Source: Vibrio aestivus (GTDB taxonomy: Bacteria > Pseudomonadota > Gammaproteobacteria > Enterobacterales > Vibrionaceae). From it: a stretch of 64,000 nt of DNA. The stretch spans positions 1 through 64,000 of the forward strand of contig JYJN01000059.1 of the NCBI GenBank assembly GCA_003263845.1, given 5' to 3'. The notes under the pieces were generated by a model. The model did no database searches, had not been told where the DNA came from, and saw nothing but the letters and a program-made list of their open reading frames with translations. Positions 1 through 10,025 of this stretch are shown here, piece after piece (position 1 is the first letter of the stretch; each line of letters starts with the position of its first letter). The position numbers and the translations under genes were made by a program.

Positions 1-104
1 TAGTGGCAGACGACATTGCTCGCGCGGTTCTCTTTGCCTACCAACAGCCACAAAATGTATGCATTCGTGAAATTGCTTTAGCACCGACTAAGCAGCAGCC
101 TTAA
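1..104 (+). CDS. SDR family oxidoreductase, C-terminal end (partial)
   Basis: Only the last 33 codons are in the window (read from base 3, stop TAA 102-104). The tail contains ADDIARAVLFAYQQP and IREIALAPT, which matches the C-terminus of short-chain dehydrogenases/reductases of the YdfG-like group, where the last strand and helix pack at the dimer interface. The Rossmann fold and Tyr-Lys catalytic pair lie outside the window, so the substrate cannot be inferred. A terminator hairpin follows at 130-153. Confidence 0.6.
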   Translation, partial: VADDIARAVLFAYQQPQNVCIREIALAPTKQQP

Positions 105-129
105 TATTTCCTACTGGTTTAAAGATAAA

Positions 130-153
130 AAAGGTGAACCTCGGTTCACCTTT
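130..153 (+). terminator. Rho-independent terminator of the SDR gene
   Basis: Perfect 11-bp arms AAAGGTGAACC and GGTTCACCTTT enclose a 2-base loop, with T-rich sequence after them (CCCGTTTT). It lies 25 bases after the upstream stop codon. An almost identical palindrome lies at 1835-1858, on the other side of the next gene. Confidence 0.75.
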
Positions 154-389
154 CCCGTTTTGATTAAACGAAAGTTCCCTTAAAGGAAGAATTTCTTACT
201 GACTCAGTAAACATGGCTGGTACCTAGTTATATTAACAACTTACCAATAACGACCAATAGCAACTTGGACGCCCGTCGATATGCGTGACATTGCACACAA
301 AACAACTCTTACTCATTAAATATCAGTATCTTACGACCTTGATACCGATTATCCTCTAAACTTCAGATGCGGATTTCGGGCCGCTAAGT

Positions 390-1802
390 ATGAAATTATC
401 ACATGGAATCATCTCAATGGAAGGCCTGCTTGTTGTCTTTACTATATTTTTATTTGCCTTAGCTTTCGCACTTATATTTGGCTGGATTGACTCAGCAGTA
501 GGAAGCCGATCCGAGCTGGCAGAGCTTACTAAACGACCTGGCAGACTGATCAGCGAATATGAGCAACAAATTCTCTACTTGGCACACAAGAAAAAGCTGC
601 CTTGCTATTATGCTTATTCCATTCAAGGTGCTCCTCGAACCATCACCTATGACAAATATGGACTGAGCACAGAAGCAATGATTGGCGCTTATAAGCTAGT
701 TGGGGCCGGAATGGATCGGTACTTAGTTGACGGTGAAGATAATCACGCAGAGGTGGTCGTTCACAAAAATCGTGCCTATGCCCTATCGATTAATGGCCAT
801 AGCCTTACTGAAATCTATGGTGCGGAATGGGAAGCTCGCTTTGCACCAATGGGGAAAGCCGAAAGGCTGAACATCGAAATCACTGGCAAACGGCCGAGTA
901 CAGACGCTGAGCGACGTCAGCTAAAACTGAACCTTCGGCGCTTCCATCACTTATATGATGTCGGCAATTATGCAATCATAACTTCGATCGCCTACGGCGT
1001 CGCATGGTTGTTTTCTCCGTTTAGCCCGGGAGGAGAAACGACATCAGCACCTGGCCTCACAATTTTTATGATGTTGTTCCCTCCTCTCATTGCCATAGGC
1101 TTCTTGCTCAATTGGCTAGATGAATATCGCCGCTCCTGCGTTTATGGGATAAGCACTCTAAATGGCCCCGGAAGAGAAGTTATACTAGCGAAAGGAACGG
1201 TTACTGGTGTCAGCGAATTCGGTCTCTGGTTTCACCATGATAGTGTAAATAAAGATGAGCTTCGTTTGAAAGGTGACATGTTTCAAATTAAAAGCTTATT
1301 ACCTTTGGAAGGAATAAATATTGGCCAACAGATTGAGTTTGGCTTCTGTGCTAATGAGGAAGGCTTTAGCCACGACTTGATATTTATCAAAGGCCACTTG
1401 GACGCTGATAAAGAGTTTCGCAGTGCTCCGTTTATGCTCTGGGACAAGCCCATTACCGCGTTAGGTTTGGGCCTGCCTCTAGTTGGCCTAATTCTTCCGA
1501 TCTTACTTGGCTACGATGGTGCAGAGCAATACTCTGACATATGGGCATGGGTACAGGTTGTGGGAAGCGTAGGCTTGTTTTGGAGTTGCTTGGGACTGTA
1601 TTTACTGGCAAACACAGCCTTACGCTTGTGGAGATATGTGACTAAAGCCAACGCAGTTTTGGGCTCAGACTACTTGCCTTTCAATACTCAACTACTTGCG
1701 CTCGAAGAATCCGAAAGCTGTGATGAGCTTACGGCTCAATGGGAAGAGAAGGAACGCAACCGTCGACAAGCGCTAGCTTCTAAGTTCGATTCGATCAATT
1801 GA
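390..1802 (+). CDS. IgaA/UmoB-like inner-membrane protein, short form
   Basis: A 470-residue membrane protein. I see one N-terminal TM (about 12-32), a soluble part (35-190), a TM pair (about 195-245), a second soluble part (250-350), and two closely spaced TMs (about 355-375 and 390-415). The soluble parts resemble the cytoplasmic domains of enterobacterial IgaA, for example YGLSTEA followed by LSINGHSLTEIYG, like the YGIST...ISLNGHTL stretch I recall from IgaA. IgaA (about 710 residues) has the same five-TM order but a large periplasmic domain between its last two TMs; that part is missing here. IgaA restrains the Rcs phosphorelay in enterics; the role here is unknown. The ATG at 417 is an alternative start, and neither start has a strong SD. 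The homology is from memory of the family, not from a search. Confidence 0.5.
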   Translation: MKLSHGIISMEGLLVVFTIFLFALAFALIFGWIDSAVGSRSELAELTKRPGRLISEYEQQILYLAHKKKLPCYYAYSIQGAPRTITYDKYGLSTEAMIGAYKLVGAGMDRYLVDGEDNHAEVVVHKNRAYALSINGHSLTEIYGAEWEARFAPMGKAERLNIEITGKRPSTDAERRQLKLNLRRFHHLYDVGNYAIITSIAYGVAWLFSPFSPGGETTSAPGLTIFMMLFPPLIAIGFLLNWLDEYRRSCVYGISTLNGPGREVILAKGTVTGVSEFGLWFHHDSVNKDELRLKGDMFQIKSLLPLEGINIGQQIEFGFCANEEGFSHDLIFIKGHLDADKEFRSAPFMLWDKPITALGLGLPLVGLILPILLGYDGAEQYSDIWAWVQVVGSVGLFWSCLGLYLLANTALRLWRYVTKANAVLGSDYLPFNTQLLALEESESCDELTAQWEEKERNRRQALASKFDSIN

Positions 1803-1834
1803 GTCATTGTTCTATCTATCCTGTCTAATGACAA

Positions 1835-1858
1835 AAAGGTGAACCTAGGTTCACCTTT
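1835..1858. terminator. Bidirectional terminator between convergent genes
   Basis: 11-bp arms AAAGGTGAACC/GGTTCACCTTT with a TA loop, A-rich on the left and T-rich on the right. It can end transcription from both the IgaA-like gene (+) and the nucleotidase gene (-). It differs from the hairpin at 130-153 by one loop base. Confidence 0.75.
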
Positions 1859-1872
1859 ATATTCATCTCTAT

Positions 1873-3890
1873 TTAGCTGCGAGGTAGCAGATTTAGAGTC
1901 ACCGGTGGGTGCTCAACTTCTTCTAGCACATCCACTTCTGAATCTAGGTATTCGATTACACCTAAAGCGTCAGTGTTACATGTCAACGTTGAGTCGTCTG
2001 AACAGTCTGGGCCATTACCATCTTCGTATACTGGGCGGTAGCTGTCACCCACTGTTGTCATTGAAGTGACACGGTAAGCTTCTACATCATTGCCATTCAT
2101 CACGATTTCATAGCGATTAACGCCACCTGCTTGTGCGTGGTATAGAGCCGTCCACTCATCGTTACCGTTGGCGTTGTAGTTTGTCGTAGTAATCACATAG
2201 TCATTACTATCAACCACATCTTCCCACGTTACGTTACCACTGCCATCTACACGGCGAATCTGTAGCTGTGAGATTTCACCATCAACTTGAGCAACAGTTT
2301 CATCAAAGGTATAACGAAGGCCTGCTGCATATGGGAATTTGCCCATGTGAGCTGAGTCTTCTAAGCTGGTTGTCACTGTTTCATCAATTAGCTGGCGCAA
2401 CACCGAACCTTGCACTTCAAGCACCGAAAGGTAGTTAGAGAAAGGCAATAACTCTAGAGAGATTTCACCTTCACGCAAATCGCCTTGCTCTAACGAGTTA
2501 CGCACACCGCCAGCGCCAACGAGTGCCACATCGATTTGAGTAAAACCTGTTGCGGCTAGCACTTCTGCTTGATTCACCCAATGTAACCAACCTTCACCTA
2601 CGATTGGTGCAACACGAGAGCCATGCTCATCGGTACCACCGTCATTTGGGCGACGCTCATGCACTAAGTCTTCAGCAACGTATGTGATAACGTCACCATA
2701 AGCCGCTTCTAACTCTGGCTTGTAGCGGGTATCAATGCGCTCACGCAGTGCTTGGTCTTCATCAGTAATTACGATGTTTGACTCACCATCAATAAACGCG
2801 ACGACTTCTGCTTCATCGTTACCCGTTAGCATTGATGAATCTTCACGGCGCTGTCGGAGTAGAAAGTGTCTGAAGAAAGAATCGTGTTGCCGCCAGAACA
2901 GCTACGCACGCTACCATCACGGTTAAAGTTTACGTTAGCATGGCCGATTGCTTGCGCTTTTTCACCAGACTGAACCACACATGTTTGGCCGCCGTCTGGA
3001 TTCGTTACCATGTAAGCGTATGGCATTTCTTCTGCCCAGCCGATGTTAGTGAAGTCACCCATCAAAGTGTGAGAGTGGCCGCCAACAATTACATCTACGC
3101 CATTCACGTTTTCAGCAATATTGATATCACGTTGCAGGCCAAGGTGAGTCAGCAAGATGATTTTGTTGATGCCATTGGCTTTAAGTTCATCAACCATTTT
3201 TTGCGTCGTTTCAATTTCCGATTGGAACTTAACGTCACCGACATTTGGCGAAATCTGAGGCATGTCTTCGAGTACAACGCCAACAACGGCTACCACCTGC
3301 TTATCACGCGGTAAGTTATCTAAGGTCACTTGCTCTTTATTGTTACCCTCGAAGGCGAATAAGGTGTATGGAAGAAGATTTTCGACATCGCGAAGTGCTT
3401 CATCTTCTGAGGTATCCATGTTCGCGCCAAGTACCGGGAAGTTCACCGTATTAAGAAACTCGGCTAAAGTTTCGTTATCAAGGTCAAATTCATGGTTACC
3501 CATTGCCATCGCATCAAGCCCCATACGACTTAAGATATCGGCGTTCACCTTACCGTTGTTCAGCTTAAAGTAAGCCGTCCCCTGCCATGCGTCACCACCG
3601 TGCAAGAAAAGCATACTACGGTTTTCTTCTTTCGCTTGCTGTTTATATTCGTTCGCCGCTTCTAGAAGTCGAGGATGGCCTCCAAATGCCGTGTAAACGT
3701 GGTCTCCATCGCGTAAAAAGTCGCTCCAAATCGCAGCTTTTACTTCATCAAATGACGAGTGCGTGTCGTTCACATGCGCAATCGACATTGAAAAACGCTC
3801 AAAAGGGGCTTTGTAAATTGTATCTGAGTTAGAAGAATTGCAACCCACTAGGCCTAGTGCAATTGCGGAGACAAGTAATTTTTTGTTCAT
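1873..3890 (-). CDS. UshA-like 5'-nucleotidase / metallophosphatase lipoprotein (one frame break)
   Basis: A periplasmic or surface lipoprotein that dephosphorylates nucleotides, in the UshA/NutA family. The preferred start at 3890 gives a lipoprotein signal with lipobox LVGC. The N-terminal calcineurin-like metallophosphatase domain has HVNDTHS, GNHEFD and GGHSHT metal-site motifs. The C-terminal half is the 5'-nucleotidase domain. The frame breaks near 2833, where a run of TT on the + strand needs a third T; restoring it joins the halves as SAVKIHQ-MLTGNDE and gives about 672 residues, longer than UshA (about 550). It is monocistronic, with a shared terminator at 1835-1858. The break is probably a sequencing indel; if real, only the phosphatase domain would be made. 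Confidence 0.8.
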
Positions 3891-4367
3891 TATTGGTCCA
3901 GAAATAAACATCAATTAAATTAATATTTCTAGTTGGCACATAACCACTGCCAATTAGCACAAAATCTGCCATGAAAATAACAATCATCCTTTGTGACTAG
4001 AGTACAAAAATAATGAACGCAGAATTTTCAATAACATTAACCCCGAGATCTAGATCACTATTACAAGTCTATAAGTCACAAAGCAATCGATTAATAAACA
4101 TCAAACATTAACAAGCAAATCAACTGATAGTGATATCAACAACAAACATTTAAACTTAATACTTTCATATAGTTAATACATGACACCAAACCAATACCAA
4201 TGCTAAATGCAGTGATTCATAAGCGTTATTATTCTATACTTTCAACAATTCATAAGTGTAATAATTAACTATACCCATCAAAAAAGGCACTGAGTTTTCT
4301 CAGTGCCTTGCATATTAATTACCTAACATTACCCATCCAAATATATTATTTATAGATCGATATTGAT
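3891..4367. other. AT-rich intergenic region
   Basis: No gene is seen. It must hold the leftward promoter of the nucleotidase gene. The right end has the terminator of the Lon-like protease gene (4281-4309). No convincing operator was found. Confidence 0.5.
4281..4309 (-). terminator. Terminator of the Lon-like protease gene
   Basis: Arms GGCACTGAG and CTCAGTGCC with a TTTT loop. Read on the minus strand the hairpin is followed by a run of six T, as expected for the gene ending at 4368. Confidence 0.85.
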
Positions 4368-6728
4368 TTATTTTCTCAATGCATTAAGTTTGGCTTGAGC
4401 GATTCCATAAATCGTATCGATTGGGTAGCTACCTTCGTCACTTGGCTCGCCTGCAGCTTTGCCAGTAAATAATTCGATTGCCTCGGTGACATGATCAATG
4501 GCCCAAATATGGAACTCACCTTTTTCTACTGCTTTAACTATGTCTGGGCGAAGCATCAAGTTGTGCATGTTCGAACGAGGTATAATGACCCCTTGTTCGT
4601 TCGAACGGCCTTTAATAGTACACACATCATAAAAGCCCTCGATTTTCTCGTTAACTCCGCCAATAGGTTGAGACTCACCAAACTGATTCATAGACCCAGT
4701 GATAGCAATGTCTTGTCTATTAGGTTGTTTCGAGAATGCTGATACCACCGCACAGAACTCGGCCATACTGGCGCTGTCTCCATCCACACCACCATAAGAC
4801 TGTTCAAACGTAATATTGGTGGTGAGTGGTACTTTGGCTGTTTTACCAAATACAGAAGATAGATAGGCGGTTAGGATCATGACTCCTTTAGAGTGAATGC
4901 TACCACCAAGATCGACACTACGTTCTATATCAATGACGTCACCATCTCCATACGCCGTCGTTGCCGTAATCCGGTTCGGTGCGCCAAACATATGGTCACT
5001 TGTGCTAAGCACCGATAACGCATTCACCTGCCTACCGCTTCTCCTAACGTGTGGATCAACGTCGTGCCATTAATGAAACTTTCCATTACGCTGTCTTGTA
5101 ATCGACCAACGCGCAACTGTTGATTGCTCAACGCCTCTTCTACGTGACTGACTCGGATCATATTCGACTTAGCTTGGCGAGCTACATAGTTAGATTCACG
5201 CAATAAATTTGCGATGTGTGCAGAGTGCAGTGAAAGCTTAGTTTGGTCTCCTGCAATACGAGAGCTATGCTCGATAATTCGTGCAATGGCCTTCTTATCA
5301 CAATGCAGCATGCCATTGTCATGCACAATACTCGACACAAAGCGAGCGTAATGCAATTCGGCATCCGGCGTGCGCGTCATTTCATCTTCAAAATCTGCCG
5401 TTACCCGAAATAGCTCACTAAACTCCGCATCATAGTGCTGTAAGAGTTGGTATGTTCGATAGTCACCAAACAAAATTATTTTCACATCCAGCGGAATCGG
5501 CTCGGGATCCAAAGATACTGCACCAGTGAGAGTGACTTCTTTCTCAAGTGATGTAAAACTCAACTGGCGAGCTCTAAGCGCACGTTTCAACCCGTCCCAC
5601 ACATAAGGCTGTTCTAGAACTTTTTATCGCGTCCATTAACAACACACCACCGTTGGCTTTATGTAAGCTACCTGGGCGGATAAGAGAGAAATCGGTAAAC
5701 ACAGTTCCTTTAAACGTTGCCGTTTCAATGTAGCCAAACAGCGAGTGATAATTGGGATTCTCTTCGACGACAATAGGAAAATCTTCATTGTCGCGGCTTA
5801 CCAATACGTTAACTTTGTAACGTCGGGGTAGTTTCTTATCGAGGGACGCGGTTGCTATCTCGCCCTGCTCTGCTGATTCTTCTAAGAAAATGTCAGCATT
5901 CTCGATGATGTCTTTCTGAAGGTCGGTTAGGTAACCTTTGATCTCAGAGTAATCGGCATAGTCGATTTTCAACTGTTTGATAAAATGCGTTATAACGTCT
6001 TTAGTCACTTCATCATTGAGCTTTTTGATTTTCTCACTATAAGTCTCTTCCCACTCTGTCAATTGGCGCACCATATTACGTAGGCTAATTTCAAGTGCGT
6101 CGATAGTGTCTCCAAAGCGCTCTTGCTCTTTTTTGGTGAGTTCGTCGAAGCTTTCTTCGGTGTGAAGCTCATCTCCGTTCATAGCAACAAACTGGTAATC
6201 ACCTTGAGTGGTCACAGTAAGGCTGACATCTTGCTCTTTTGCGTGACGAGTAATACTTTCAAGCTCCGCTTCCTGTTTGGCTGCAAGCTGATTCTTTAGC
6301 TTATCGGCGCGAGTAAAATACATCTCGTTATCAAACGCCAATGGAATCGCCTTTACCAATTTGGTCATTAGCTTTTCGATGTCTTGCTTTAACTGTCTAC
6401 CAATGCCATTGGGCAACTTAAGTACTTTAGGCGTACGAATGTCTTCGAAATTCGCAACGTAACACCAATCATAAAGTGCTGCAGCATCATGCTGATGTCG
6501 ATTCAAGTAGCGTAGAATCATAGTACGCTTACCTAACCCGTTCTGCCCTATGGCATAGATGTTGTAGCCTTTCTCTTTTATCGACATGGCGAACTCGACG
6601 GCCTTTTGAGCTCGCTCTTGACCTACTATCTCATCAATCGGAGGCAGTTCCTTTGTCGACTTACACGGCAGTTTTTCTAGTTCTGCGACTTGATAAAGCT
6701 GTGTCGAATTCAATGCTTGAATTGTCAT
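4368..6728 (-). CDS. Lon-like ATP-dependent protease, LonB/YcbZ type (two frame breaks)
   Basis: A cytoplasmic AAA+ Ser-Lys protease of about 786 residues after correction. The P-loop-like GQNGLGKRT is at residues 61-69, with Arg rather than Ser/Thr directly after the Lys. A helical insertion at about 130-280 is followed by Walker-B-like GGVLLMDA and the protease domain. The catalytic Ser is in GDSAS (about residue 650) and the catalytic Lys in GGVNEKIEG (about 695). The start at 6728 has an AAGGAG SD. Breaks: a T5 run at 5621-5625 (+ strand) has one base too many, and CC at 5031-5032 one too few; fixing both gives LLMDAIKVLEQPYVW and GEAVGQVNALSV. The gene stands alone with its own terminator. 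Confidence 0.85.
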
Positions 6729-7462
6729 TGCTGTCTCCTTCTCTAAATCCCTCTTTTTCTTAGTCTAGACGCTTTTCATTTACAATTTAGTGACTTACGC
6801 CGAATTCGAATCTAAGTGGTGAATTTATAGGCAAATACAGTTAAACGACGCATGTAAAGAGTTGTTGAAAAGAAAAACATTGAGGTCGGTAGGAAAAATT
6901 CAAATTTATTGACTATAGTTATTCATAAGGTTGCATTACAGCCTAATCCTGACCTTCCTTGCTGGAATAGCCAGGTAACTCCTTTTAATTGCTTTCACGG
7001 TTTGGCCGCCGATCATTGAGCAAAGCGCTGCACAGATGCGGCGCTTTATTTTATTCAAATTTCGTAACTTCAGTCGTTAATCACAGCTCATAAAACAACG
7101 CTGTTCACTCCAATCAATGTGTGAACATTAGTTCGTCAATCTCCGATTTGATAGTTTGTATCTTCTCAATGACTGTTCTAGACGATGAAATTCATTTCAC
7201 ATCTAGTCACACCGCAAACCATACACAAAGCAAATATTTTGTGGAAATTTCGCTTTTCCATTTAGTAAATTGATGGAAAGTCGCAAAGTAATACTCATAA
7301 GCTTATGAAATTTATGGCTTCTTGCTCAATTAACAAGCGACGCAATAACCAACAGTTATCACCGTGATAAGTTGATTACAATAAAACACCGTTCAATAAT
7401 AAGTGCCATAGACGAGAGCCAAACTCTCAAACCAAAATCGTTAATGAATGAGCACAATTGTT
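6729..7462. other. Long intergenic region holding a possible small RNA
   Basis: Between divergent promoters for the Lon-like protease (-) and a lipoprotein (+). It contains a + strand hairpin/T-run at 7022-7052 that belongs to neither gene, preceded by a -35-like TTGACT at 6909. From 7055 to 7440 I see nothing beyond AT-rich sequence. Confidence 0.5.
6909..7052 (+). ncRNA. Candidate small RNA ending in an orphan terminator
   Basis: No coding frame with start and SD is visible here, yet a clear Rho-independent terminator ends the segment: arms AAAGCGC (7022-7028) and GCGCTTT (7041-7047) followed by ATTTTATT. A -35-like TTGACT at 6909-6914 has only a poor -10 (about 6932). The segment matches no RNA family I recognise. 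The 5' end is a guess. Confidence 0.3.
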
Positions 7463-8236
7463 ATGAAAACTGCACTGAAAACTACTCTAGCTTTTGCAAT
7501 CAGCCTTCCTCTTCTAACTGGCTGTGTCACTCCTGGTGAAGACGATCCGAATCAAATGACGAAAACAGGCGCAGCTGGCGGTGCTCTGCTTGGGTTAACT
7601 TTAGGAGCTCTTACGGGTGACCCAGAACTGGCAGTGAAAGGCGCGGTAGCCGGTGGCGTTGCTGGCGGTGTAGCTGGTGCAGGCGCAGATATTCAAAACA
7701 ACCGTGATGGCATGCGCTCAAGCAGCCGTGATGATGCGATTGCTTCTATTGGAAATGGTAACGACAATGGGTCTTCAAACAGCGCGCCAAAAACATGGGA
7801 TGAACTCAACAACTTCACCGGTGAATGGGATGTTAGCATTCGTAATCATACTGGTGAACAAACAGGCACTCGTGCCCTTCATGGGTTAGGCACACTACCA
7901 AAAACTACGCAAGCAGACGTTCGTATTTCTAATGATCAAGGCGTTGATATTACCGCTGAATTTTCATACACCCCAGAGACTGGTTACGAAGTAAATCTTG
8001 TTAATGCTGCTACTGATGTTGAAATTGGGTTTGCAGGAGAATTCTTACCACAAGCGAACCGCTACCAATTCTACCCGACAGACGTTAACAAGGTAATTTA
8101 CCAAGGTGTAGAAACAGCGGACATTCGCATTGAACTGGGTTTTGCAGGCTCTAGTGTTTGGTTCATCGATACATTTGCATTTGTTGGCGGAAGCGAGCAA
8201 AAAGTACAAACATTCCGTTTTACTGCTGCAAACTAA
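7463..8236 (+). CDS. Glycine-zipper lipoprotein of unknown function
   Basis: A probable lipoprotein of 257 residues. From the ATG at 7463 the signal peptide ends in lipobox LTGC. Residues about 30-75 form a glycine zipper (GAAGGALLGLTLGALTG, then GGVAGGVAGAG), a motif of outer-membrane-associated lipoproteins such as SlyB. A polar linker rich in Asn and Ser follows, then a C-terminal beta-rich domain with a lipocalin-like feel (FTGEWDVSIRN, ending TFRFTAAN). An in-frame ATG at 7448 is an alternative start, less likely because it moves the signal. It is monocistronic, with a strong terminator at 8263-8291. Confidence 0.7.
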   Translation: MKTALKTTLAFAISLPLLTGCVTPGEDDPNQMTKTGAAGGALLGLTLGALTGDPELAVKGAVAGGVAGGVAGAGADIQNNRDGMRSSSRDDAIASIGNGNDNGSSNSAPKTWDELNNFTGEWDVSIRNHTGEQTGTRALHGLGTLPKTTQADVRISNDQGVDITAEFSYTPETGYEVNLVNAATDVEIGFAGEFLPQANRYQFYPTDVNKVIYQGVETADIRIELGFAGSSVWFIDTFAFVGGSEQKVQTFRFTAAN

Positions 8237-8262
8237 CTTTCTAGCTCTCATTACCCCATAAC

Positions 8263-8291
8263 AAGCGGCCCTGAATAAGGGCCGCTTTTTC
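8263..8291 (+). terminator. Terminator of the glycine-zipper lipoprotein gene
   Basis: Arms AAGCGGCCC and GGGCCGCTT with loop TGAATAA, followed by a T run (TTTTTCGTTT). Confidence 0.9.
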
Positions 8292-8381
8292 GTTTCGAGA
8301 CATTAATTTCATCTAGATTCTCAATTGAATCTTGTTATAGTGATTTAAAGCCCTTCACAATCCGTAAAGGAGTACTTCCTC

Positions 8382-9029
8382 ATGAAAATCATCATACTAC
8401 ATGGCCTTTATATGCACGGAATGATGATGCAGCCCCTCAGTTATCTACTTCAGCAAAAGGGCTATCAAACGGAAGTCATTAGCTACAATACGGTCGAGAT
8501 AGACCTTGAAAGCCTGTTTGATAAAGTGGACCTTGCGATAGACTTCGAAGACACCAATATACTAGTTGGGCACAGTCTCGGTGGCTTATGCTCAAGCAGT
8601 ACCTCAAACAACGCCCGGTTCCAGTAGAGACAGTTCCTCATGTCGTGACATTGGGATCTCCTCTTCAAGGTGCTTCTATAGCAATGAAAATTCAGGAGAT
8701 TGGGTTTGGCGCTATGCTAGGAAACTCACCCGAACACGGCCTTAACGCCCACTCAGATAAATGGGAAGCGCCACAGAAACTAGGGAGTCTAGCTGGCACA
8801 ACACCATTGGGTTTTTCACTCTTTGATCGTCGGTACCAATGAAGCGTCCGATGGTACAGTCACTGTGGATGAAACCAAGATTGAAGGCATGACAGACCAT
8901 ATAGAGGTACACGCCACCCACACCACTATGCTGCACAGTGATTATGTCGCGATGCAAATTGATCATTTCATTAAACATGACCAATTTTATCGAAACAGAT
9001 ATCAAAGGGTTGACGAACCATTGAAATAA
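8382..9029 (+). CDS. Lipase-like alpha/beta hydrolase (two frame breaks)
   Basis: A small alpha/beta hydrolase of about 215 residues with oxyanion strand IILHGLYM, nucleophile elbow GHSLGG and a late acid/His region (IEVHATHTTML). It resembles PGAP1/triacylglycerol-lipase-type hydrolases without a signal peptide, so it is probably cytoplasmic. An AAGGAG SD lies before the ATG at 8382. Breaks: one A is missing at 8588, restoring GGLMLKQYL, and one T is surplus at 8822-8824, restoring FSLLIVGTNEA. Both together keep the frame. The substrate is unknown. Confidence 0.7.
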
Positions 9030-9060
9030 AGTCTCCCTACATCACCATTTCAATACGGGC

Positions 9061-9094
9061 TGCAAAAAGCCCTTAGTATTTAACTAAGGGCTTT
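9061..9094. terminator. Terminator between convergent hydrolase and mscS-family genes
   Basis: 12-bp arms AAAGCCCTTAGT and ACTAAGGGCTTT. On the minus strand a T5 run follows, so it best serves the channel gene ending at 9103. Confidence 0.8.
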
Positions 9095-9102
9095 CACGAT
9101 TA

Positions 9103-9965
9103 TCAGATTGTTGCTGCTTTTTTCTCTTCATCCTCAAGAAACTTTTCTTCATAGATTTCCATGAAGTCTTCTCGGATATGATGTTCTAAATGCAGCGCTT
9201 TATCTGTTGGGCAGAAAATCATGAAATGCACCACTTGCTCACCAGTAGGACCACTGGTGATGTGAATATGTGGCTCTGCACCTGGGAGGTCCACGCCTGC
9301 GTGCTTTTCAATCATGGTATTGTAGCGCTTGGCAACATCACTAAAGTAAGCGCAGTGCTCTTCAATCTTCTCCGTAATAGTTGGCACCAATGGGAAAAGG
9401 TTTGCAAACTTTGGCACCACTATGGTGAAGTTGTGGTACACATAACGCTTCATAAAGTTAAGGTTCTTTACCGGATAGGTAAAAAACATACTGTTCGGGA
9501 GTGTCGCCGTTTTCCCCGTGTAATGGTACTGGCCGTGGTGCAAGTCGATTTCTTGAATCACAGTCGCATCATATTGTGCTCAATCACTTCGCCGCAAAGC
9601 TTACCCACTTCAATCCAGTCACCAATGCGAAATGATCGTGAACTTGCTCGCTGAATAGAGCCTGTAAAGCAGAGAATGATCTCTTTCGAAGCCACCACAA
9701 TGGCAACCGCAATTGCCGTCACTGAGAGAGCAAACTCACTGATTTCCGACTGCCAAAGAATGAACAGTAGTAGTATCGCAACAAGAAAGCTGGTGTTTTT
9801 AGTTTGGGACATCCACTTACGTTGGTCTTCCGACACAAAGTTAACATCACCACGGATGAGCGACAAAATGATGCGACGAACTATCGCGATCACAATTAAA
9901 ATAATCGCAGTGAACACTAACTTATGTTCAAGAAGAAAATCCACTACGACTTGTACTTTCTCCAT
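9103..9965 (-). CDS. MscS-family mechanosensitive channel (one frame break)
   Basis: An inner-membrane channel of about 287 residues. TM segments lie at about 10-35, 60-75 and 78-103; the third is Ala/Gly-rich as in the pore helix. Then comes the MscS beta domain (FRIGDWIEVG, GEVIEHNMM) and a C-terminal alpha/beta part with a charged tail. MscS proteins open under membrane tension to release solutes in hypo-osmotic shock. AGGAG SD; start at 9965. The frame breaks at 9567, where one C is missing on the + strand, restoring NMMATVIQEID. A terminator at 9979-10000 separates it from the OmpA gene upstream. Confidence 0.8.
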
Positions 9966-9978
9966 TACTAACTCCTGT

Positions 9979-10000
9979 TAAAAAGGGAGCTGCGCTCCCT
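9979..10000 (-). terminator. Terminator of the DUF11/barrel/OmpA operon
   Basis: Arms AGGGAGC (9984-9990) and GCTCCCT (9994-10000) with a 3-base loop and a T5 run on the minus strand. It follows the stop of the dual-OmpA lipoprotein gene. Confidence 0.75.
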
Positions 10001-10025
10001 CTTGTCATTCTTCTGTTTCTAAACT

